In this document: positions 57,065 to 64,000 of the stretch, in pieces | Layout: each line of letters starts with the position of its first letter | Numbering within the stretch: the stretch's first letter is position 1 | Origin: Lactobacillus melliventris | GTDB lineage: Bacteria; Bacillota; Bacilli; Lactobacillales; Lactobacillaceae | Assembly (NCBI RefSeq): GCF_013346935.1 | Contig: NZ_JAAEEB010000003.1 | Location: forward strand, 186,001 to 250,000 | Length of the DNA stretch: 64,000 bases | Reading direction: 5' to 3' | Made by a program: the position numbers and the translations under genes | The notes under the pieces: generated by a model | The model's input: only the letters and a program-made list of their open reading frames with translations | What the model was told of the DNA's origin: nothing | Database searches by the model: none

Positions 57065-59626
57065 ATGGAAATTGCAAAAAATCGAGTTTATAACAGATTG
57101 GTTAGAGAATGTGTTAATAATAAGGCTATAACAACTCAACAATTAGCCAAAAGTTTAAGTTTATCAAGATCGGTAGTCAGTCATTATTTAAACATACTAT
57201 TAAATGAACATAAGGTAATCAAATTGAGCAAAAAGCCAGCACTATGGAAAGCTACCGGAGCGATAACTAATTCAAAAATATTTGCTGACTTCATTGGCGA
57301 AAACGGCTCTATGAAAAGTATTATCAATAGAGCAAGATCTGCAGTCATTTACCCACCTAATGGCTTAAATATTCTAATCACCGGACATTCAGGAGTGGGG
57401 AAAAGTTTTTTGGCTAAAAAGATCTATCAGTTTGCTAAAAGTAAAAATGTAATTAGTGTAACAGCACCTTTTGTCGTTTTTAACTGTGCCAATTATGCTG
57501 ATAACCCTGAATTAATTTCTAGTACTTTATTCGGCTACGTAAAAGGCGCGTTTACCGGAGCTGATGAGAAAAAGGAAGGTTTGCTAGAAAAGGCTGATGG
57601 TGGAATTTTGTTTTTAGATGAGGTTCATCGTTTAAGTAGTAAGAGTCAAGAAAAACTTTTTAATTTTATTGATAGTGGTACTTTTTACAGGGTGGGAGAT
57701 AATGTTCATACTATTAAAGCATCAGTTCGAATAATAATGGCTACTACGGAAGATCCACAAGATGTTTTGCTAACAACGTTTCTTCGCAGAATTCCTGTAA
57801 AAATTAATTTGCCAAATTATATTGAACGGCCAATTGATGAACGATTACAATTGTTAAATCTTCTGTTTTATCAAGAGGCAAAGAAAATTAATAAAAAAAT
57901 TAGGGTTGATGAAAAAGTTGTTTCTGCTCTTTTACAGATCAATCATTCAGGAAATATTGGTTATATAAAAAATGCTATTCAACTTGCATGTGCATCAGCT
58001 TATGATGAAAGCAATAATACTAATGAAATAAAAGTTACAATTGCTAATCTCTTGTTAACTAAATTACCTGCATTTAAGGGCTTTGGCGATATTGAAGTTG
58101 ATCCGGAAAAGAAGATTAATTATAAAAAAGCCGAAAGATTACAACAGCAAAATTATTATTTGCAAAAATCAATAAATCATTTATCTCATAATTTTACAGA
58201 TAAAAATCTACATATTTGTCAGTCAGATATATTAAAAGTAAGTATCACTGCTGATATTAAACGAGCTAATTCCGGATTGCACCTACAGCATAAAATGATC
58301 TTTTTAAAGACTATTCAAAAGCAGTTTGGCTTAAATAATGCCCAGGATTTAGAACCGATCATGTTCAAGCTTTATCAAGCGCATTTTAAAATCCCCGCTA
58401 GCACTATTAATAACTTAAAAAATATATTCTCACGAAAATTACCTCGTTCATTGCATGTAGCAACGACTTTTTATTACAAATTACCAATACTTGATAAAGA
58501 TAGTCAAATAAGTTTAATTATTGTATTTACAATTCTGTTAAGCCAGTTTGTAAATGAAGATATTAAATTGAGAACTTTAATTGTGGCTCATGGCGAGAGC
58601 ACTGCTACAAGTATTCAAGCAGTTGTTAATTCTCTTTGTGAAGACTATATTTTTGATGCAATTGATATGCCAATCGAAGCTGATGTTGGCTCAATTATAG
58701 AGGAAGCAAATAAGTTAATTGATCAATTTAACACGGTTGAAGGCTTTATTTTAATGATAGATATGGGGTCTCTTGAACAACTTTATACCAAAATCAGTTC
58801 ACATTTACAAGGTGATCTGCTAGTAATAAATAATTTAACTACGTTGACTGCCCTTGATGTAGCAATTAAAGTTAAACAAAATACTCCTTTTAAAGAAATT
58901 GCTGAAAAAGCTGATAAGGACTATACAATAGAAGCGAAATATTATGAAGGATTTTCTCAATTACCAAATATTTTAATATCCTGTGTATCTGGTTTAGGTA
59001 TTGCTGAAAAAATCACTGAAATAATACAGCCCTATATGCCGACAAATATTAAATTAATACCAATTGCTTATAATTCTTTAAAAGAAAAAATTATTGAGAA
59101 AGATTGGGCCTATTTTGACCGAACAATTTTAGTACTAACAACAATTGATATCACTTATCCAGTGAAATTTAAGTATATGAATTTATATGATCTTTTAGAT
59201 GCTAGTGGGGAAAAGAAAATGACACAATGGTTGCTCCCTTATTTTACCCATGAACAGATCAAAAATTTTACTAATCAAATAATTCGTTTCTTCTCTAAAG
59301 AAGGAATATCTGAAAGATTAAGTTTCTTAAATCCTGATGTGATTTTAGGTGAAGTTGAAACAATAATTAATAAATATGAATTATTTTATAAAGTTTCCTT
59401 TGATGGTAAGTTTAAGCTGAATTTATATATGCATATCGCTTTAATGATTGAGCGCTTGATGCTGCAACACCCATCATTTTCAAAAAATAGAGTTACATCA
59501 GAAAAAGAAGAAAAATTTATCCAGGTTACGAATAGTATTTTTCAACCTCTCGAGATTAAGTACAACATAAAGATTACACTGTCAGAAATGACAACCTTAT
59601 ATGAATTATTCAATCAATTCATTTAA
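57065..59626 (+). CDS. LevR-type sigma-54 activator of operon F (intact)
   Basis: 853 residues, full-length architecture: winged helix (about 1-60), AAA+ with Walker A GHSGVGKS, the canonical sigma-54 loop GAFTGA and Walker B ILFLDEVHRL, PRD1, EIIA-Man-like domain with LIVAHGESTATS, EIIB-like loop with Cys in ISCVSGLGIAE, and C-terminal PRD2 (LYMHIALMIERL). ATG 57065 has AGGAAGG upstream; the longer reading from 56999 would run through the terminator and is rejected. Phosphorylation by HPr and by the cognate EIIB should tune it. Its target promoter is at 59770-59785. Confidence 0.92.
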   Translation: MEIAKNRVYNRLVRECVNNKAITTQQLAKSLSLSRSVVSHYLNILLNEHKVIKLSKKPALWKATGAITNSKIFADFIGENGSMKSIINRARSAVIYPPNGLNILITGHSGVGKSFLAKKIYQFAKSKNVISVTAPFVVFNCANYADNPELISSTLFGYVKGAFTGADEKKEGLLEKADGGILFLDEVHRLSSKSQEKLFNFIDSGTFYRVGDNVHTIKASVRIIMATTEDPQDVLLTTFLRRIPVKINLPNYIERPIDERLQLLNLLFYQEAKKINKKIRVDEKVVSALLQINHSGNIGYIKNAIQLACASAYDESNNTNEIKVTIANLLLTKLPAFKGFGDIEVDPEKKINYKKAERLQQQNYYLQKSINHLSHNFTDKNLHICQSDILKVSITADIKRANSGLHLQHKMIFLKTIQKQFGLNNAQDLEPIMFKLYQAHFKIPASTINNLKNIFSRKLPRSLHVATTFYYKLPILDKDSQISLIIVFTILLSQFVNEDIKLRTLIVAHGESTATSIQAVVNSLCEDYIFDAIDMPIEADVGSIIEEANKLIDQFNTVEGFILMIDMGSLEQLYTKISSHLQGDLLVINNLTTLTALDVAIKVKQNTPFKEIAEKADKDYTIEAKYYEGFSQLPNILISCVSGLGIAEKITEIIQPYMPTNIKLIPIAYNSLKEKIIEKDWAYFDRTILVLTTIDITYPVKFKYMNLYDLLDASGEKKMTQWLLPYFTHEQIKNFTNQIIRFFSKEGISERLSFLNPDVILGEVETIINKYELFYKVSFDGKFKLNLYMHIALMIERLMLQHPSFSKNRVTSEKEEKFIQVTNSIFQPLEIKYNIKITLSEMTTLYELFNQFI

Positions 59627-59627
59627 C

Positions 59628-59671
59628 AAATACCAAACTGTAAAAGCTGATTACTTTTAAGTTTGGTATTT
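59628..59671 (+). terminator. Terminator after the second LevR-type gene
   Basis: AAATACCAAACT pairs perfectly with AGTTTGGTATTT; the loop itself contains a TAAAAG/CTTTTA hairpin. Confidence 0.85.
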
Positions 59672-59691
59672 TGTCTTGAAAAAATCTAATA

Positions 59692-59732
59692 GTGTTTAAC
59701 GGGCTTTTATGTTTTAAACAGTTTTTAAACAC
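59692..59732. promoter_or_regulatory. Candidate upstream activator site for operon F
   Basis: GTGTTTAA (59692-59699) and TTAAACAC (59725-59732) form a perfect 8-bp inverted repeat, with a further TTTAAACA in between (59713-59720). It lies 40-80 nt upstream of the sigma-54 promoter, where an enhancer protein could bind. Confidence 0.5.
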
Positions 59733-59769
59733 TTGGAGGGCTATAAAGGCAGTAATTTAAAGGTTTGCT

Positions 59770-59785
59770 TGGCATGTTATTTGCT
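59770..59785 (+). promoter_or_regulatory. Sigma-54 (-24/-12) promoter of PTS operon F
   Basis: TGGCATG-TTAT-TTGCT is a full consensus match with the required 10-nt GG-GC spacing. Outside the four spacer bases it is identical to the operon A promoter. Confidence 0.93.
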
Positions 59786-59810
59786 GATCATTAGATAGAG
59801 GAGGAATAAA

Positions 59811-60227
59811 ATGAAAAGAATTTTATTAGCATCACACGGTAAATTAGCAAGTGGCATAAAAAGTTCTATCAAGATTCTAACTGGTAAGGAGGACCAAATT
59901 GAGACAATAGATGCATATTTAGATGACGCTGATTTTACAGTTGAGGTTGAAAAATTTTTAAAAGGTGTAAAAGAAAATCAACAATATTATATTTTTACGG
60001 ATATCTATGGGGGAAGTGTTAATCAAAAAGTTGTTTCTAAAGTGGTAGAAAAGTCCTTTAAAAATGTTCAGATTATTACCGGAATGAATCTTCCTATTGT
60101 TTTGTCAGTCTTATTGGAGACAGAAAAAATCTCTAAAGAGCGCTTAAAAAAACTTATTACGGCAAGCCAAGTTAAGCTTGTTACTGTTATCCCAAATGAT
60201 AATTCTGAAGAAAATTTCTTTGAGTAG
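59811..60227 (+). CDS. PTS mannose-family EIIA (operon F)
   Basis: 138-residue EIIA with phospho-His in LLASHGKLASGI and the loop FTDIYGGSVNQK. GAGGAGG precedes the ATG. It is the first gene after the sigma-54 promoter, and the HAD phosphatase gene follows after 8 nt. Confidence 0.92.
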   Translation: MKRILLASHGKLASGIKSSIKILTGKEDQIETIDAYLDDADFTVEVEKFLKGVKENQQYYIFTDIYGGSVNQKVVSKVVEKSFKNVQIITGMNLPIVLSVLLETEKISKERLKKLITASQVKLVTVIPNDNSEENFFE

Positions 60228-60235
60228 CTAAAATC

Positions 60236-60883
60236 ATGATTAATACAATTTTATTTGATTGGGACGGTACGTTACTTGACAGTAACGAATTGATTAATGA
60301 GTCAAACATTTATGCACTAAATAAATTTGGCAACCGGATTTTCACTGAAAATGATGTCAAACCTTTTAATGGACAGAATTTGCGAGATGTTTATCAAAAA
60401 TTATACCCGGGATTAGAAGATAAAATACTAAAAGCTTATAACACATATAGTGATGAGCGTCATGATCAAAATGTACGTCTTTTTCCGGAAGTTAGGCAAG
60501 TTTTATTTAGTCTAAAACGGCAAGGTTGTCATTTAGGGGTAGTATCAATGAAAAGAAAATCTATGGTTAAACACGGTATTGAGTTATTTGATTTGGATTC
60601 TACGTTTGATGTCGTTATAGGTGGGGATGAATGTAAAAGAAAAAAGCCAGATGGAGAACCAATTTTGCTGGCAATGAAAAAGGTAAAAGCAAATTTTAAG
60701 TTGACTTTAATGGTCGGTGATAATTGGCAAGACATAGCTTCAGCAAATAATGCAAAAGTCAAAAGTGCCTTTGTAAATTGGTCACAAAAAAGTTATAAGC
60801 AAGTTCAACAGTATCACCCTACTTATTGTATTGATAAAATGACAGATTTGGTTGAGATAGTTACGGAGGAAAATAAAATATGA
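60236..60883 (+). CDS. HAD-family sugar-phosphate phosphatase in operon F
   Basis: 215-residue phosphatase of the phosphoglycolate phosphatase/beta-phosphoglucomutase group: motif I LFDWDGTLLDS (nucleophile and acid Asp), a helical cap (about 18-80), motif II VVSMKRKS, motif III Lys in KRKKPDGEPI and motif IV VGDNWQDIASA. It sits between EIIA and EIIB and overlaps EIIB (ATGA), which is unusual and points to a dedicated role, perhaps dephosphorylating the imported sugar phosphate or a toxic side product. Confidence 0.87.
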   Translation: MINTILFDWDGTLLDSNELINESNIYALNKFGNRIFTENDVKPFNGQNLRDVYQKLYPGLEDKILKAYNTYSDERHDQNVRLFPEVRQVLFSLKRQGCHLGVVSMKRKSMVKHGIELFDLDSTFDVVIGGDECKRKKPDGEPILLAMKKVKANFKLTLMVGDNWQDIASANNAKVKSAFVNWSQKSYKQVQQYHPTYCIDKMTDLVEIVTEENKI

Positions 60884-61380
60884 TAGTACAAGTAAGAGTT
60901 GATGACCGCCTAATTCATGGTCAAGTAGCTTTGGTCTGGACTAAAGAATTAAATGCATCTGCAATTTTAGTGGCAAATGATGGCGCGGCAAAAAATGAAG
61001 TAGCACAAATGACAATGAAAATGGCTATTCCTAGTGGTAAAAAGCTATTGATTCGCAGTATCAAGGATTCAATTAATATTTTGACCGATCCTAGGGGCAA
61101 AAATATGAGAATATTTGTTATTACAAACTGTGTTAAAGATGCTTATGAAATTGCTAAAAATGTTTCCCAGGTTGAACAAGTTAATGTGGCAAATGCGGGT
61201 AGATTTGATCAAACTGATAAATCGAAGATTGTTCGGTTTAATTCTGCCATAGCATTGAATCCTGAAGAGATTACTAAATTAAAGGAATTAGATAAGTTGC
61301 CTGACGTCGACGTTTTTTCACAAGGATTACCTACCTCGGAAAAAGTTTCAATACCTCAATTAATTAAGGGTAAAGCATAA
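60880..61380 (+). CDS. PTS mannose-family EIIB (operon F)
   Basis: 166-residue EIIB with RVDDRLIHGQVALVW. It is closest in the window to the operon D EIIB. GGAGG precedes the ATG, which overlaps the HAD stop. Confidence 0.93.
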   Translation: MIVQVRVDDRLIHGQVALVWTKELNASAILVANDGAAKNEVAQMTMKMAIPSGKKLLIRSIKDSINILTDPRGKNMRIFVITNCVKDAYEIAKNVSQVEQVNVANAGRFDQTDKSKIVRFNSAIALNPEEITKLKELDKLPDVDVFSQGLPTSEKVSIPQLIKGKA

Positions 61381-61406
61381 AATTTTTGTTGAAAGGGGAA
61401 AATAAT

Positions 61407-62225
61407 ATGAAAGTAGCATTAATTGCTATGCTGGTCATGTTTATTTGCTATGCAGGAAGTTATTTAACCGGCAATAGTTACATTGATAGACCAATTGTTA
61501 TCGGTGCCGTCACTGGATTATTTTTAGGAGATCTAAAGGCGGGCTTAACAATCGGAGCTACACTCGAAGCAGTTTTTATGGGTGCACTAAATGTTGGTGG
61601 GGTAATCTCTTCAGAACCAGCAATTGCAACCGTCTTAGCCGTAACTTTTGCGGTATCAACTAATATTAGTCAAAAAGCAGCGGTGACTCTAACCATTCCA
61701 ATAGGTGTATTGGCAGCCTTTGTTTTATTAGCATTAAAAAATGGTGTCATGATTGTCTTTGCACCTATTCTTGATAAGTTTGCAGCTAAAAATAATCAAA
61801 AAGGAATAATTACAATCCACTTTTTGTCTTGGTTTATCTATTATGGTATTTATGCAGTTATTGCCTTTTTAGGTGTAATAGCTGGGTCTTCTGCTATTAG
61901 TGCCCTAGTAAAGTTTATCCCACAAAATCTGATGGCTGGTCTTAATGCAGCAGGTGGTTTGCTGCCAGCTGTTGGGTTTGCAACTTTAATGAAAATCCTT
62001 TGGGATAGTAAGTTGGCAGTATTTTACTTATTGGGCTTTGTTTTAACTATTTATTTGAACTTACCAGCTGTTGCAATTGCTTGCATTGGTATTGCGATTG
62101 TAGTGGTAATGGCGTTTCGCGACAAGGATATCATGAACTTAAAAATGAGAAAGGGTACAACAGAAGCTAATGTAACTAGTAATTTGAGCAAAAAACAACA
62201 AGAAGAGGAGGACTTTTTCGCATGA
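61407..62225 (+). CDS. PTS mannose/sorbose-family EIIC (operon F)
   Basis: 272-residue membrane subunit: DRPIVIGAVTGLFLGDLKAGLTIGA, GALNVGGVISSEPAIATV, LLPAVGFATLMK; tail QQEEEDFFA. ATG 61407 is favoured by AAAGGGG upstream; TTG 61386 is also in frame. It overlaps EIID by 4 nt. Confidence 0.92.
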   Translation: MKVALIAMLVMFICYAGSYLTGNSYIDRPIVIGAVTGLFLGDLKAGLTIGATLEAVFMGALNVGGVISSEPAIATVLAVTFAVSTNISQKAAVTLTIPIGVLAAFVLLALKNGVMIVFAPILDKFAAKNNQKGIITIHFLSWFIYYGIYAVIAFLGVIAGSSAISALVKFIPQNLMAGLNAAGGLLPAVGFATLMKILWDSKLAVFYLLGFVLTIYLNLPAVAIACIGIAIVVVMAFRDKDIMNLKMRKGTTEANVTSNLSKKQQEEEDFFA

Positions 62226-63049
62226 AAATAACCAAAAACCTGTCTAAAGAAGAGAAAAGGATGTTAAATTCGATGACACTTCGTTCATTTGCGATGCACG
62301 CTGATCGTATGGGGCCATCAAAATTTCACGCTAGTGGTTTTACTTTTTGTATGATGCCTGCCATAAATCGCTTTTATCATAATGTTAAAGATAAAGAGGC
62401 AGCATTAACCAGACATGTTCAATGGTTTAATTGTACTCCACATGCTGAAAATTTGATTTTAGGAATAGTCGCATCAATGGAAAAGGAAAAGAGCAAACGT
62501 GGTGAAGATTTTGACGACCAATCAATTACGGCTGTCAAAACTTCTCTTATGGGCCCATTGTCTGGAATTGGTGACACATTCTTTCAGGGAATTCTGAGAG
62601 TTATTGCTGCTAGTATTGGCATTGGCTTATCAATGCAGGGATCAATTATGGGGCCGATTTTGTTCCTACTGATTTATAATATTCCAGCCGTTTTCTTATC
62701 CTTTTACTTTACATATGTAGGCTATAATTTAGGATCAACCTTTATTCAGCGTGTATATGAAAGCGGAGGAATGAGAATATTAACTAAGGCCGCTAGTACT
62801 TTAGGTTTATTAATGATGGGCTGTATGACAGCTATGAATGTCAAGTTTAAGACAACTTTGGCTTTAAGTATTGGTAAAGGAAAACCGATCTTGCTTCAAG
62901 GATATCTTGACCAGTTATTTAAAGGTCTAATACCTCTTTTAGTAACCGTAGGTTGTTTTTACCTTTTACGTAAGAGGGTAAACATTAATTGGGTTATGTT
63001 AGGAATATTTGTATTGTCGATTTTTTTAGGACTGATAGGTGTAGTATAA
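62222..63049 (+). CDS. PTS mannose-family EIID (operon F)
   Basis: 275 residues with the diagnostic SLMGPLSGIGDTFFQG and N-terminal MTLRSFAMHADRMGPSKFHA. GAGGAGG lies before the ATG. The rpoN gene starts 44 nt after its stop with no terminator between. Confidence 0.92.
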   Translation: MKITKNLSKEEKRMLNSMTLRSFAMHADRMGPSKFHASGFTFCMMPAINRFYHNVKDKEAALTRHVQWFNCTPHAENLILGIVASMEKEKSKRGEDFDDQSITAVKTSLMGPLSGIGDTFFQGILRVIAASIGIGLSMQGSIMGPILFLLIYNIPAVFLSFYFTYVGYNLGSTFIQRVYESGGMRILTKAASTLGLLMMGCMTAMNVKFKTTLALSIGKGKPILLQGYLDQLFKGLIPLLVTVGCFYLLRKRVNINWVMLGIFVLSIFLGLIGVV

Positions 63050-63092
63050 TTAAATAGTAATTACTTCTTAATAAAAAGGGAGAGAAAAGCCG

Positions 63093-64000
63093 ATGACACG
63101 ATTGCAAAAAATGGTATTAAAGCCGAAAGAGCAGTTAGTAACACGGCTTTTCTTGTCGCCTAAATTAAAGCAAAATCTAACTGTCCTCTCATACAGTACC
63201 TATGACTTAATTAATGCCATGAAGGAGTTGAGCCTAAGCAACCCGTTTGTGTCTTTGCGTGAACCCAAAGGTGAAATGCAAAATTTGGAATGGTTGCGGG
63301 CGCCCGAAGGTGAGAATCTAATCGATCATTTATTAATGCAGGTTAATTTAAGCGGCTGGCACAATTGGGAAAAAAGTGCGGTTAAAGTTTTAATTTATCT
63401 GCTTGATAAAGATGGCTATTTAAGGGTAGACTTAGCTAAAATTGCCGAACAAACAGAGTTTTCACTGGAGAAGTTGACAAGGGCAAAGGATTTACTGCAA
63501 AGTCTTGATCCCTGTGGTATCGGTGCCGCGGATCTAACTGAATGCCTGTTGCAACAAGTAAAGCAAAAAGCAGATTTTAATCCTGTAGCTCTTGAAATTT
63601 TACTTGATAATCAGCTGGAAATGCTGGCTGATCCCAAACAATGGCCTAACTCTAAGTTTTCAATATCCGAATTAAATGATGCCCTTGCCAGCATCCAAAC
63701 ACTGGATCCTACTCCAGCTAGTGATTATGTTGTTGAAAATAATACACAGTATTTATTTCCGGATTTAATTTATCGGGTGACGGACGGACGCCTAACAGTT
63801 GAAAGTTATCAAACGCAAATACCAGAGATGGTTTTTGACGAAAAAGCTTATCATGAGTTAAAAGAGCAGTCAGATGAAAATAAATATTTTTCTGAGCAAA
63901 AGCAACACTATCTCGAACTGAAAAATGCGATTGCAGAACGGCAGAAAACCATCATGCGGCTGGGTAAGTACGTTGGTAAATTTCAACGTAACTTTTTAAC
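63093..64000 (+). CDS. rpoN: RNA polymerase sigma-54 factor RpoN (3' end outside window)
   Basis: The frame is open from ATG 63093 (AAGGGAGAG upstream) to the window end: 302 codons of an expected roughly 430-450. Region I is Leu/Gln-rich and activator-responsive (LFLSPKLKQNLTVLSYSTYDL, ELSLSNPF). The core-binding region carries the family signature SLDPCGIGAADLTECLL. The DNA-binding helix-turn-helix and RpoN box lie beyond the window. It is the sigma factor needed by both LevR-type activators and both -24/-12 promoters found here. Confidence 0.95.
   Translation, partial: MTRLQKMVLKPKEQLVTRLFLSPKLKQNLTVLSYSTYDLINAMKELSLSNPFVSLREPKGEMQNLEWLRAPEGENLIDHLLMQVNLSGWHNWEKSAVKVLIYLLDKDGYLRVDLAKIAEQTEFSLEKLTRAKDLLQSLDPCGIGAADLTECLLQQVKQKADFNPVALEILLDNQLEMLADPKQWPNSKFSISELNDALASIQTLDPTPASDYVVENNTQYLFPDLIYRVTDGRLTVESYQTQIPEMVFDEKAYHELKEQSDENKYFSEQKQHYLELKNAIAERQKTIMRLGKYVGKFQRNFL

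Overview
The window looks like a chromosomal stretch of a low-GC Lactobacillus of the acidophilus/delbrueckii type. Evidence: AT-rich DNA with GGAGG ribosome sites, CcpA cre boxes, a surface protein ending in an S-layer-type (SLAP) anchor, D-lactate dehydrogenase, a D-Asp type peptidoglycan gene pair, and a very high density of phosphotransferase (PTS) systems. Species cannot be fixed from the sequence. I see no tRNA, rRNA, CRISPR array or insertion sequence.

Layout. 0-4.5 kb: a DUF1129-type membrane protein (cut by the window edge) and a heterodimeric ABC exporter. 4.6-7.1 kb: an EgtU-like (ergothioneine/osmolyte) importer. 7.3-11.5 kb: a two-component system followed by murE and racD (cell wall). 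11.6-15.6 kb: a small membrane protein, then an FMN riboswitch and the complete ribD-ribE-ribBA-ribH operon. 15.9-18.6 kb: a large BspA-repeat/MucBP/SLAP surface protein. 18.7-21.9 kb: an MFS transporter, a decayed CofE-like gene and D-lactate dehydrogenase.

22-63 kb is a carbohydrate-uptake island with six PTS: four mannose-family and two galactitol-family. Operon A (24.8-28.4 kb, mannose-PTS plus SIS-domain enzyme) and operon F (59.8-63.0 kb, mannose-PTS plus HAD phosphatase) each have a textbook sigma-54 (-24/-12) promoter and an upstream LevR-type activator. The first activator is broken by one in-frame TAA. The sigma-54 gene itself (rpoN, cut by the window end) lies directly behind operon F. 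Operon B (29.3-33.0 kb) is a sigma-A/GntR/CcpA-controlled mannose-PTS with another SIS enzyme. Operon C (33.2-39.6 kb) joins a PRD activator, a KDPG/KDPGal aldolase, a galactitol-type PTS and a galactonate-dehydratase-like enzyme, which suggests PTS-driven galactonate use without a kinase. Operon D (40.8-44.3 kb, minus) is a mannose-PTS with a class II ketose-bisphosphate aldolase and a DeoR regulator. Operon E (51.9-56.9 kb) is a galactitol-type PTS with a class II (AraD/FucA-like) aldolase, next to a divergent DeoR and PfkB-kinase gene pair.

The most interesting signal is embedded in this island at 47.4-51.9 kb (minus strand): a TrpXYZ-like amino-acid ABC importer with a second, duplicated substrate-binding gene. 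Each binding-protein gene is preceded by a strong promoter, a 21-codon Tyr-rich leader peptide ORF and a complete set of mutually exclusive hairpins ending in an intrinsic terminator. The two copies share the peptide end NNRYYxSYxR and preserve the RNA pairings. This reads as a ribosome-mediated tyrosine attenuator resembling the enteric his leader in layout, in a lineage where T-boxes are the usual solution.
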